Shown here one piece after another: positions 33,959-41,659 of a DNA stretch of 64,000 nucleotides (its first letter is position 1; each line of letters opens with the position of its first letter). Made by a program: the position numbers and the translations under genes. Location: positions 18,756 to 82,755 of the forward strand of contig JADZCM010000040.1 of assembly GCA_020851555.1 (NCBI GenBank), given 5' to 3'. The notes beneath the pieces were generated by a model that was given only the letters and a program-made list of their open reading frames with translations, had not been told where the DNA came from and made no database searches. Source of the stretch: Bryobacterales bacterium. Its GTDB lineage: Bacteria; Acidobacteriota; Terriglobia; Bryobacterales; Bryobacteraceae.

Positions 33959-34177
33959 TTGCTCACACCCGACACTCTGCGACACCACAAAGGCGGAAAT
34001 AGCGGCAATCCCGCGGCGGAGGGTAGATCAGGCCGCGCCGCAGTTCTCGTTTCAGCCGGACCTTAGCGCCGGGAACGCAGCAGGCCAACGCGTTCCGTGG
34101 CCTGCCGGTCCGGCCCCGGCGTGACAGGCATCGCCGCTCCATCGCCTGCCCCACCGGCACAGTGAACAGAATAGGCG

Positions 34178-34558
34178 CTAGTTGGACTTCTTCGCCACGA
34201 ACTCCACGGGGGCGCCGCCGCCGCGTCCGCCCTGCATCGTGCGCGAGAACTTGATCTCGTTCCCCGCGACCGTGCCCTTGTAAATCTGCTTAATCTGCAT
34301 GTCGCCGAAGGACATGACTGTCATGAAGGAAATATCATTACCGCTGATCTTTCCTTCAGTAATTTCCTGGTCGCCCCTCTGCGACGAAACGGTGCCGGTG
34401 AGCTGTTCGCCAGATGCCTTGAACGTAAAGGTCTGCTCCATCATATTGCCCTGCCGTCCGGGAATCTGCGCTACCCACTTACCGCTAACGTCAGCCGCAG
34501 CCGCCGTGCATACAAGCACCAAGAGCAGCGCGATAGTCGAAAGAACTACTGTCCTCAC
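34178..34558 (-). CDS. Small secreted beta-rich protein, tandem copy A
   Basis: 126 residues from a GTG preceded by AAGGAGGAAAC. Signal peptide ending CTAAAA, then DVSGKWVAQIPGRQGNMMEQTFTFKASGEQLTGTVSSQRGDQEITEGKISGNDISF and a Gly/Arg-rich patch near the end. Alternating beta-strand pattern, probably a small beta-barrel. Similar over its full length to the next gene upstream, so the two are a tandem duplication. The motif (A)DV(S/T)GKW recurs in many acidobacterial exported proteins (from memory). Function unknown. Confidence 0.82.
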   Translation of the reverse strand: MRTVVLSTIALLLVLVCTAAAADVSGKWVAQIPGRQGNMMEQTFTFKASGEQLTGTVSSQRGDQEITEGKISGNDISFMTVMSFGDMQIKQIYKGTVAGNEIKFSRTMQGGRGGGAPVEFVAKKSN

Positions 34559-34681
34559 AAAGGTTTCCTCCTTAGGGTTGAAACTCACTAAACGTTGAGA
34601 CGACGAGAACTGCCGGCAGATTACATCCGTTCCGGAGGACCGGCTGCGGAGCCGGCCCCCGGCCAACGCAATCAATGAAGA

Positions 34682-35074
34682 TTATCCAACCTTCTTGGCG
34701 ACAATCTCCTGCGGCTGTCCGCCTCGTCCGCCGCCGCCACGGCCTCCCTCACGGGTTCGGGTGAGTTTCATCTCGGCGCCGGAAACGGTTCCCTTGTAAA
34801 TGGTCTTGAAGTCCGTTCCGCCGCGGCTCTGCACGATGGCGAAGGAAATCGTGTCGCCGCTAACCTGGCCTTCGCTGATGGTCTGCTCGCGCTGACCCGT
34901 GCTCATGGTGCCCGTCAGCTTGCCGCCCTCCATCTTAAGCGCAAAGGTGATTTCCTGGGTTCCGCCGTCCCTGCCGGGCATCTGCGCGACCCACTTGCCG
35001 GTGACATCGGCGGCGGAGGTGGCCATGACCGAGAGCGTCAGCAAAACGAGCAACAACTGCACTCGTACTTTCAT
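34682..35074 (-). CDS. Small secreted beta-rich protein, tandem copy B
   Basis: 130 residues, ATG preceded by AAAGGAGATTG. Signal peptide ending ATSAA, then DVTGKWVAQMPGRDGGTQEITFALKMEGGKLTGTMSTGQREQTISEGQVSGDTISF and a GGRGGGGRGGQP patch before EIVAKK. Parallel to copy A position by position, including the conserved YKGTV.G.E.K..R core. The glycine/arginine stretch is longer in this copy. The gap between copies is 123 bp. Confidence 0.82.
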   Translation of the reverse strand: MKVRVQLLLVLLTLSVMATSAADVTGKWVAQMPGRDGGTQEITFALKMEGGKLTGTMSTGQREQTISEGQVSGDTISFAIVQSRGGTDFKTIYKGTVSGAEMKLTRTREGGRGGGGRGGQPQEIVAKKVG

Positions 35075-35291
35075 CAACAATCTCCTTTCTCGGGTCCCCG
35101 CCCTAACTGCTCCTGACTCACTGAGAGAAGTCTACACCCGCGGCGCCGGCAAGGCAAGGAGAATGGATTCCAGGATTTCGAGCTACTATCGGCACACTAT
35201 GTTGGGGCGAGACTCCGTTCGTACCGCCCCGGCCCTGCCGGCCGCCGGAGTGTTCGCGCGGCGCGCGGCGGACAGGCCAAGGCGAGGCGGT

Positions 35292-35317
35292 CCGGCCGGG
35301 AAGGCAGTCCCGGCCGG
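35292..35317 (-). terminator. Perfect 10-bp GC stem-loop after the peroxidase gene
   Basis: CCGGCCGGGA, loop AGGCAG, exact reverse complement. Lies 40 bp past the stop of the di-heme peroxidase. No T-run follows, so termination is plausible but unproven. Confidence 0.4.
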
Positions 35318-35356
35318 CACGCTCCATGGCGCCCCGCACCTGGAGAGGCGGTCCCG

Positions 35357-36403
35357 CTAGTCCGTCTCGGCCTTCGGCGTCTTCGCCGTGCTGTGAGGCA
35401 GCGCCGGAGGCTTGATGTACTCAGCCGGTATCTCTCCGGTCAGAGATTTCAGCCAGGTGACAATCGACTGGATTGTCGCGTCGCTCAGTTGTTTGCCGAC
35501 CTGGTACTCGCCCATCCTTCGGACTGCTTCTTCCAGAGTGCCGACCTTCCCGTCATGGAAGTATGGCCCGGTCTTCTCGATGTTGCGCAGCGAGGGCACC
35601 TTGAAGACCATCTTGTCGGCGTCGCTCTTGGTCACCTGGAACCGGCCCTGGTCGGAAGTGTCGGGGTAGGGCTTGATCACGCCCAGTCTCTGATAGAGGT
35701 TCGCGCCCAACAGGCTGCCGGAGTGGCAGGTCTGGCATCCGGCGTCGATGAACGCGTTGAACCCCGCCTTTTCCGCGGGGGTAAGCGCCGCCTGGTCGCC
35801 CTCCAGGAACTTGTCCCAGCGCGACGGCGTGATCAGCTTCCGCTCGAAGGCGCCGATGGCTTTGGCCATGTTATCGAAAGTCACGGGGTCGCGCTCCGTT
35901 GGGAAAGCCGCTTTGAACGCCTGCACGTATTCCGGCATCGACTTCAGCACCGTCACCACCACTATCTCGCTCGGCATGGCCATCTCGACGGGATTGGTGA
36001 CCGGCCCCTTGGCCTGCTCCTCCACATCCGCGGCGCGTCCATCCCAGAACTGAGCTACGTGTCCGGCCGCGTTGTAGACCGTCGGTGAATTCCGTGTGCC
36101 CTTCTGTCCCTTGTGGCCGTCCGAAGTGGGTTCGCCATCCACCCCGTATTTCTCCAGGTCGTGGCAGGTATTGCAGGAGATCCTCTGGTCTTTCGACAAG
36201 CGGGTCTCGTAGTAGAGCATGCGGCCCAGAGAGACCTGCTGCTCGGCCGGCGCACCAGCCTGCCCGGGCATCTCCTTCGGCAGCGGCGAGAACATCTGGA
36301 GCCTCGCCGGATCGATCGTTTGTGAAACCTGGGATTGCTTTGTGCAGCCCAAACCGGCAACCAGCAGAACAACTGCGCCAACGTACATGGAACGAAAACG
36401 CAT
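35357..36403 (-). CDS. Di-heme cytochrome c peroxidase (CcpA/MauG family), lipoprotein
   Basis: 348 residues from an ATG with GGAGGAGG upstream. Lipobox VAGLGC puts a lipidated Cys at about residue 20. Two heme-binding motifs: CNTCH (about 77-81, in ISCNTCHDLEKYG) and CQTCH (about 220, in GCQTCHSGSLLG). RNSPTVYNA and FHDGKVGTLEEAVRRM are typical of the family. Reduces peroxide in the periplasm with electrons from c-type cytochromes. Membrane tethering through lipid would place it near the respiratory chain. Confidence 0.93.
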   Translation of the reverse strand: MRFRSMYVGAVVLLVAGLGCTKQSQVSQTIDPARLQMFSPLPKEMPGQAGAPAEQQVSLGRMLYYETRLSKDQRISCNTCHDLEKYGVDGEPTSDGHKGQKGTRNSPTVYNAAGHVAQFWDGRAADVEEQAKGPVTNPVEMAMPSEIVVVTVLKSMPEYVQAFKAAFPTERDPVTFDNMAKAIGAFERKLITPSRWDKFLEGDQAALTPAEKAGFNAFIDAGCQTCHSGSLLGANLYQRLGVIKPYPDTSDQGRFQVTKSDADKMVFKVPSLRNIEKTGPYFHDGKVGTLEEAVRRMGEYQVGKQLSDATIQSIVTWLKSLTGEIPAEYIKPPALPHSTAKTPKAETD

Positions 36404-36535
36404 AACCTCCTCCCTCTTTCCAAAGCGCCGGTAGACCCCGAGCCCGCGCCTTTCAACCACAGGCGGCCGCCTGGAGTGCCCGGCTCCGCTTCTCGTATAG
36501 AGTATAGGTTTGCGTACGGTGGTGTAAAGAGGCCC

Positions 36536-37906
36536 ATGTCAAGCATCAGCGATCTCCCGGCGGCGCGAGTGAGCAGCCTCTACGTCTACGCGGTCGCCAC
36601 CGTGGCGGCCACGGCGGGGCTGCTGTTCGGTTTCGACATCGCCGTCATCAACGGCGCCCTGGTCTACCTGCGAGATCAGTTCCACCTCACCCGGTTCCAA
36701 ACGGAGACGGCCGCCAGCGCCCTGCTGGCGGGTTGCGTCGCCGGCGCAGGCGTGGCCGGATGGCTCAGCGACCGCTTCGGCAGACGGCCGGCGCTCGGTG
36801 TTTCGGCCCTGCTTTTCGCGCTTTCCTCGGTTGGCGCCGCCCTGCCGCGGAACCTGGCGGAGTTCAGCGCCGCCCGTTTCGCCGGCGGTGTGGCCGTGGG
36901 CGTAGCCTCCATGCTGTCGCCCCTCTACATAGCGGAGGTAGCCCCTGCCAGGATTCGCGGGCGGCTGGTCTCGCTGAACCAGATGGCGATCACCACGGGC
37001 ATCCTGCTCTCGTATTTCGTGAACTGGCGGTTGTCCTACCTGGGACCGGACGCCTGGAGGTACATGTTCGCCTCGGCGGTCGTGCCGTCCGTGCTCTTCC
37101 TGGCCGCCATGTTCTTCGTGCCGGAGAGCCCGCGCTGGCTCGCCGAGAGGGGCCGCGAGCAGGCGGCGCTGGAAGTGCTCGCGCGGGTCAACGGCCGCAG
37201 CCGGGCGCTGGCGGAACTGGAAGGGATCAGAGACGCCATCGCGGGAGAAAGCGGCACCCTCCGGGAGTTGTTCGAGCCCGGCTTCCGGCGGGCCCTGGGC
37301 ATCGCCGTCGCGCTCGCCGTCCTGCAACAGGTGACGGGCGTCAACACCGTGCTCTTCTACGGCTCCGTGATCCTTCGGGAGCAGGCGGGCCACAACAGCG
37401 AGACAGCGGCGTTGGGGGCGAACGTGGTGATCGGCCTGATCAACTTCCTGGCGACCATCGTTGCGCTCTGGGTGATCGACCGGCTGGGACGCCGGCCGCT
37501 GCTGATGTTCTCCGCCGGGTCCATGGCGGTCTGCCAGATCGCTCTGGGAGCGGCATTCCTGGCGCAACCCCCGCCGGCCGTCCTGGTGCTGTCGGCAATG
37601 GTGCTCTGCGTGGCGTCGTTCGCCGTGGGCCTGGGGCCCGGCGTGTGGGTGGTGATGTCGGAGATCTTCCCGACCAGGGTGCGCGGGCGGGCCATGTCGA
37701 TCGCCACCATCAGCCTGTGGGTGGCCTGCACGGCGCTGACGCTGACCTTCCTCTCGCTGGCGTCGGCGGTCACGATCACCGGCGCCTTCTGGGTCTATTC
37801 GGCGATGTGCGCCGTCACTTTCCTGCTGGTGTGGCGGGTCCTGCCCGAAACCAAGGGAAAGACGCTCGAAGAGATCGAACGCCGCTGGAAGCGGCAGGAG
37901 AGATAA
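36536..37906 (+). CDS. Sugar porter (MFS) transporter
   Basis: 456 residues, twelve TM helices. Sugar-porter signatures: GFDIAVINGALVYL in TM1, DRFGRRPAL after TM2, PESPRWLAERGR before the central loop, QQVTGVNTVLFYGSVIL in TM7, DRLGRRPLL, and the C-terminal PETKGKTLEEIERRW. These match the XylE/AraE/GLUT group of proton or facilitative hexose carriers. The ATG is preceded by AAAGAGG. Long upstream openings in the same frame overlap the divergent peroxidase gene and are rejected. Confidence 0.94.
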   Translation: MSSISDLPAARVSSLYVYAVATVAATAGLLFGFDIAVINGALVYLRDQFHLTRFQTETAASALLAGCVAGAGVAGWLSDRFGRRPALGVSALLFALSSVGAALPRNLAEFSAARFAGGVAVGVASMLSPLYIAEVAPARIRGRLVSLNQMAITTGILLSYFVNWRLSYLGPDAWRYMFASAVVPSVLFLAAMFFVPESPRWLAERGREQAALEVLARVNGRSRALAELEGIRDAIAGESGTLRELFEPGFRRALGIAVALAVLQQVTGVNTVLFYGSVILREQAGHNSETAALGANVVIGLINFLATIVALWVIDRLGRRPLLMFSAGSMAVCQIALGAAFLAQPPPAVLVLSAMVLCVASFAVGLGPGVWVVMSEIFPTRVRGRAMSIATISLWVACTALTLTFLSLASAVTITGAFWVYSAMCAVTFLLVWRVLPETKGKTLEEIERRWKRQER

Positions 37907-38048
37907 GCTCTTCGGCGTACCTCGGCGCGCCGCCGCGGGAACCGGCAGGCGGCCATGAGGGCGTGTCGCGCGAGAGCCGGTTTTCGGGCGCCGCGTGGCC
38001 GTCTCTTGAAAAAAACGCCGGAATATGGGCTTTTTGTGCAGATTTCTC

Positions 38049-38078
38049 TTTACTTGCCATGGGCAGTTCCCTTATCAT
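38049..38078 (+). promoter_or_regulatory. Candidate promoter of the HU gene
   Basis: TTTACT, 18-bp spacer, TATCAT, in a locally AT-richer stretch about 115 bp before the HU start codon. Partial matches to both consensus boxes. Confidence 0.35.
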
Positions 38079-38191
38079 GAGTTAGCGATTTCAGCAGCGC
38101 GAGGCCTGCGCAGTGCGCCGGACGGTTTCAGACGCCCGGCGGCCGGCCACGGGCTGCCAAGTTCAAATAGGGAGAATTCGGAAGGAGATTT

Positions 38192-38497
38192 ATGGCTGAC
38201 AAGCGGATGACGCAGAGCCAGTTCGTGAAGGTAATCGCCGCCAAGAGCGGCGTCAGCAACAAGGTCGCCAAGGCCATTGTGGACACCTACGCCGCCGTCG
38301 CGGTCGCCGAGACCAAGAAAGGCGGAGTGTTCGTGCTGCCCGGCCTCGGAAGGCTGGTCAGAGTCGAGCGCAAGGCCCGCATGGGACGCAACCCCGCCAC
38401 GGGCGAAGCCATCAAGATCCCGGCCAAGAAGGTCGTGAAGTTCCGCGTCGCCAAGGCTGTCAAAGACGCGATCGTGCCGCCGAAGAAGAAGAAATAA
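38192..38497 (+). CDS. hup: HU-family DNA-binding protein
   Basis: Histone-like nucleoid protein that bends DNA. 101 residues with the HU fold: MTQSQFVKVIAAKSGVSNKVAKAIVD helices, the beta-arm region with VFVLPGLGRLVRVERKARMGRNPATGEAIKIPAKK (signature GRNPxTGE), and AKAVKDAI at the end. A tetra-lysine tail (PPKKKK) extends the usual C-terminus. Good AAGGAGA Shine-Dalgarno. Followed by a strong bidirectional terminator. Confidence 0.96.
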   Translation: MADKRMTQSQFVKVIAAKSGVSNKVAKAIVDTYAAVAVAETKKGGVFVLPGLGRLVRVERKARMGRNPATGEAIKIPAKKVVKFRVAKAVKDAIVPPKKKK

Positions 38498-38525
38498 GCG
38501 GCCCCATCCTGTTTCAAAAAGCAAA

Positions 38526-38556
38526 ACCCCGCGATTTCTCGCGGGGTCTTTTTCTT
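38526..38556. terminator. Bidirectional intrinsic terminator between HU and tatA
   Basis: ACCCCGCGA, loop TTTC, TCGCGGGGT, followed on the plus strand by CTTTTTCTT. On the minus strand the same hairpin is followed by TTTTGCTTTTTG. It therefore can terminate both the HU transcript and the converging tatA transcript. Confidence 0.93.
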
Positions 38557-38610
38557 GGTATCAGTGAACCGGAGTGCCGACTGCCCAGCTTGCGGGCAGC
38601 GCCAGGAAGC

Positions 38611-38778
38611 CTACGCCTGCTTCTTCTCTTCGGTCTTTTCCTCGCCCTTGAGGGCGTGCTTGAAGTTGCGGATCCCTTCACCCAGGCCTTTCGCCAGTTC
38701 CGGGATTTTGCGTCCTCCAAACAGCAGAACTCCAATCGCCAGAATGATGAGAAGCTCAGGCATGCCTATGGATCTCAT
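38611..38778 (-). CDS. tatA: Twin-arginine translocase subunit TatA/TatE
   Basis: 55 residues, found by reading the minus strand. Starts [20 protein letters not shown], then [20 protein letters not shown], which is the TatA hinge and amphipathic helix with FGxxKIPEL. The tail is highly charged, ending EEKKQA. Strong AAGGAGG before the ATG. TatA oligomers form the variable channel for folded proteins. tatB and tatC are not in the window. Tat substrates in the window would include the UxuA-like protein and the dienelactone hydrolase. Confidence 0.95.
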   Translation of the reverse strand: MRSIGMPELLIILAIGVLLFGGRKIPELAKGLGEGIRNFKHALKGEEKTEEKKQA

Positions 38779-38853
38779 GCGGCCTCCTTTGCACCTTGCT
38801 CCTTCATTGTAGAAACCCCCGCTTGGCCCGTCAACTGAGCCCGCGGCATCCTC

Positions 38854-39789
38854 CTAGTCCAGTGCTTCCTGGACGCGCTTTGCCAGGTCCTCGTAGGCCA
38901 TCTGGCCGGGGTGATAAAGGCGTACCGTGCCGCGCCGGTCCATCAGGACCAGGGTCGGCGTCGTGCTGGCCCCGTAGTTCCTGAAGTTCTCCTGACTCAC
39001 CGGGACGGCCATATCCTCCAGCCCGGCGTACGACTTCAGGCGCACCTCGTCGATGTACTTCAGCTCCTCGGCCGGCGCCGCGCTCGCGCCGCGGGCCGTA
39101 TAGCCGTAGTACTGCGTCGGGCCGATGATCACGAGGCCCCGCGGACCATACTCGGCTTTCAGGCGCGCCAGAACCGGGGCCTGCCACTTGCAGTCGCCGC
39201 ACCAGTGCGCCCAAAAGAACAGCAGGACGGCTTTACCCTTCAACTCGCCGGCTGCGGCTGGTTTGGGCCCCAGCCACTGGGCGGTCTCCAGCGGTGGAGC
39301 GGTTTTTCCTTCGAGGGTCAGCAGGTTGATGTTCTTCTGTATCCGCGTCCGGATCGACGTGCCGAAGTACCGGGCCAGTTCCCCTTGCAGGAACGCCACC
39401 GCGGCGCTCCTCTCCCCGCGCGCTGCAAGCACCTGCGCCTGCACCTCGATGGCCGCGCCCATCGCAAGCGGCAGGCTGTTGTCGGCGTCCATCTGGCGGC
39501 TCTTGAGCAGGACCAGCGCCTGTTCTTGCGTGGAGACCGCATAGGATTCGGCCTGCTCCAGCCGGCCGGCCGCCAGCGCGCCGCGTCCCAGCCAGGAGAG
39601 CGCCTCCAGCATCTCGGCGGTCACGCCTCGATCGGCCCTGTATTTCTCGATCTGCGCTTCGGCTCCCGTGTAATCTCCTTTGGCGATTGCGGAGCGCACG
39701 TCGCGCACCAGTGCCTGAGCCTCCGCCGCGGGCGCCAGCAGCAGACACCCCGCCAGCGTCAGCACTCCTTTTCTTCTACCATCCCCCAT
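38854..39789 (-). CDS. TlpA-like thioredoxin-fold protein with helical N-domain
   Basis: 311 residues, ATG preceded by AGAGGAGGGG. The signal region contains LAGC (possible lipobox) and AEAQ (possible signal peptidase I site); I cannot decide between them. Residues about 25-150 are helical, TPR-like (DYTGAEAQIEKYRADRGVT...). The C-terminal thioredoxin domain has LLFFWAHWCGDCKWQAPVL with active-site WCGDC, and the cis-Pro in STTPTLVLMDRRG. An acidic residue in the CxxC resembles oxidase or reductase variants of TlpA. Follows galU by 22 bp. Confidence 0.87.
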   Translation of the reverse strand: MGDGRRKGVLTLAGCLLLAPAAEAQALVRDVRSAIAKGDYTGAEAQIEKYRADRGVTAEMLEALSWLGRGALAAGRLEQAESYAVSTQEQALVLLKSRQMDADNSLPLAMGAAIEVQAQVLAARGERSAAVAFLQGELARYFGTSIRTRIQKNINLLTLEGKTAPPLETAQWLGPKPAAAGELKGKAVLLFFWAHWCGDCKWQAPVLARLKAEYGPRGLVIIGPTQYYGYTARGASAAPAEELKYIDEVRLKSYAGLEDMAVPVSQENFRNYGASTTPTLVLMDRRGTVRLYHPGQMAYEDLAKRVQEALD

Positions 39790-39811
39790 CGTCCCCTCCT
39801 CTGACTTTGTC

Positions 39812-40693
39812 TCAGACCAGCTTCGAAAGATAATCGCGGAACGCTCCGCCCAGATCGTCCCGCTGTAAGGCGAACTCCACCGTGGCTTGCAGGAAGCCCA
39901 GTTTGTCTCCTGCATCGTAGCGCTTTCCGTAGAACCGGTACCCGTAGATGGGGCCGGCCTGGAGCAAGTGGCGGAGCCCGTCGGTGAGCTGAATCTCGCC
40001 GAGGCTTCCCGGTCCGGTCACCTCGAGCGAGGTGAAGATCTCCGGCGTGAGCACATAGCGTCCGATGATGGCCAGGTTCGAGGGCGCCTCTCCCGGCCGC
40101 GGCTTCTCGATGAGGCTCCGGATGCGGAACAGCCGGTCCTCCCCATCGATGTAGCGAACGGGTTCCGCCTCCACCACGCCGTAGGCCGACACGTTCTCCC
40201 TGGGCACTTCCATGAGCGCCAACACGGGCGCGCCGTGAGCCTCATGGACGTCCAGCAGTTGGCGCAGGCAGGGAGTGCGCGAACTGATCACGTCGTCGGA
40301 CAGCACCACCGCAAAGGGCTCATCCCCCACCAACTCCCGGGCCCGCAGCACGGCGTGCCCCAGTCCCAGGGCCTCCTTCTGCCGCACATAGGCCACGTTG
40401 ATCATCTCCGAGATATTCCGCACCGTGGCCAGCAACTCGAACTTCTCCCGCAGTTCGAGCAGCCGTTCGAGTTCGAAGCTGACGTCGAAGTGGTCCTCTA
40501 TGGCGCTCTTGCCGCGTCCCGTGACGATGATGATGTTCTGTACTCCGGAGCGGACGGCCTCTTCCACCCCGTACTGGATCAGGGGCTTGTCGACCAGGGG
40601 CAGCATCTCCTTCGGCTGGGCCTTGGTGGCGGGCAGGAAACGGGTCCCCAGACCCGCAGCGGGAAAGACGGCCTTTCGGACACGCGAGGACAT
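39812..40693 (-). CDS. galU: UTP-glucose-1-phosphate uridylyltransferase
   Basis: Makes UDP-glucose for polysaccharide and envelope sugar synthesis. 293 residues: N-terminal nucleotide-binding AAGLGTRFLPATKAQPKEMLPLVDKP, then VLSDDVI and the VIEKP-like SLIEKPRPGEAPSNLAIIGRYVLTPEIF. An ATG three codons upstream is in frame. The inner ATG is preferred because TACAAT lies exactly 7 nt before it, the spacing of a leaderless promoter. If the outer ATG is used, the protein is three residues longer. Confidence 0.95.
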   Translation of the reverse strand: MSSRVRKAVFPAAGLGTRFLPATKAQPKEMLPLVDKPLIQYGVEEAVRSGVQNIIIVTGRGKSAIEDHFDVSFELERLLELREKFELLATVRNISEMINVAYVRQKEALGLGHAVLRARELVGDEPFAVVLSDDVISSRTPCLRQLLDVHEAHGAPVLALMEVPRENVSAYGVVEAEPVRYIDGEDRLFRIRSLIEKPRPGEAPSNLAIIGRYVLTPEIFTSLEVTGPGSLGEIQLTDGLRHLLQAGPIYGYRFYGKRYDAGDKLGFLQATVEFALQRDDLGGAFRDYLSKLV

Positions 40694-40700
40694 TACTTCC

Positions 40701-40706
40701 ATTGTA
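40701..40706 (-). promoter_or_regulatory. Candidate -10 box of a leaderless galU promoter
   Basis: TACAAT on the minus strand, 7 nt from the inner ATG. This box overlaps the outer, in-frame ATG, which argues that the outer codon is not the start when this promoter is used. Confidence 0.4.
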
Positions 40707-40735
40707 GTCGGGTGAGGCGGTCCGCCGCCCGGAGT

Positions 40736-41659
40736 TTACTTCGTAAAACGGTTGCGATGGGTCAGGGAACGGCCCGGGCTGGAGAGCGTGATCTCCACCG
40801 ACCGCGGCGCCGCCTCGGGCAGGGAGACCTCGATGCTGTAGTGGCTGGAGATTGTCTCGAACGCCGCGGCGATCGCCTCCGGGATCTCGATTTGCGACCG
40901 GCAGAAGGCGCTGGTCCCGCCGGTGGCCGCCGCCAGTCTCATCAGGCCGGTCTGATACGCTTCGTTGAGCCGCTCGCTGCGGTAAGCCAGGTGGACGATA
41001 AAGACCGGTGTCTGATGCGCGACGAGCGCCGTCTCCAGTTTCGAGATCCGGTCCCGGATCAACGCATCCGGAAAGCGCCGGCTCATGTCCCGGTAGTCGC
41101 TGCCGTTGATGACGGGGTTGCTGAAATCCTCCCGGTAGTTGCGCACGTCGCTATCGGTAACGTACAGGACAGCCACCCGCACCCCAGCCCTGGCCAGGAC
41201 CGCGTCACCCAATCCGGCCGCCGTCACAATTGTCTCCAGCAGGCCGGCGCGCCCGCTCACGGGGAGAGTCCGGATCGCATCGGTGACCGGCTTCCGCTCC
41301 GGCGTGGGGTCCACCTTCACCTTCAGGCCGTCCTGCGCCCGGAGCAGCCCCACCCACACGTTGTCGGGGAGTCCCTCAATCCGCTCGGCGAGAGCCTGCT
41401 TGGCCTTTCCCGCCAGCATCAGGTCGCCCACCACGTCCGTCACCAGGAGCAGCATGAGGCCATCCCGCGGGCCCAGCACCTTCCGCACGGGCGCGGTTTC
41501 TCCCGCCAGCGACGCCGCCACCTCCTCGGCGCGCAACGGGCCGGCCGACTCGGCCGTTTCCTGGTTCAACCAGGCAGACACGCGCACGCTTTCGGCCCCC
41601 GAGACGTCCTGCGCCGCCAGCAGAGAGATTGCGAGTAGAACCGGAAGCAGCGTTCGCAT
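40736..41659 (-). CDS. VWFA-related acidobacterial-type secreted protein
   Basis: 307 residues. Signal peptide ending LLAAQ. Von Willebrand factor A-like fold with PRDGLMLLLVTDVVGDLM where a DxSxS metal site (MIDAS) normally stands; here the line reads TDVVGD, so the metal site is degenerate. VRVAVLYVTDSDVR and VFIVHLAYRS are the next strands. The C-terminal beta region ends SLTHRNRFTK. Its ATG directly abuts the stop codon of the upstream plug-less receptor (TAG-ATG), so the two are likely co-translated and may work together. Confidence 0.82.
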   Translation of the reverse strand: MRTLLPVLLAISLLAAQDVSGAESVRVSAWLNQETAESAGPLRAEEVAASLAGETAPVRKVLGPRDGLMLLLVTDVVGDLMLAGKAKQALAERIEGLPDNVWVGLLRAQDGLKVKVDPTPERKPVTDAIRTLPVSGRAGLLETIVTAAGLGDAVLARAGVRVAVLYVTDSDVRNYREDFSNPVINGSDYRDMSRRFPDALIRDRISKLETALVAHQTPVFIVHLAYRSERLNEAYQTGLMRLAAATGGTSAFCRSQIEIPEAIAAAFETISSHYSIEVSLPEAAPRSVEITLSSPGRSLTHRNRFTK

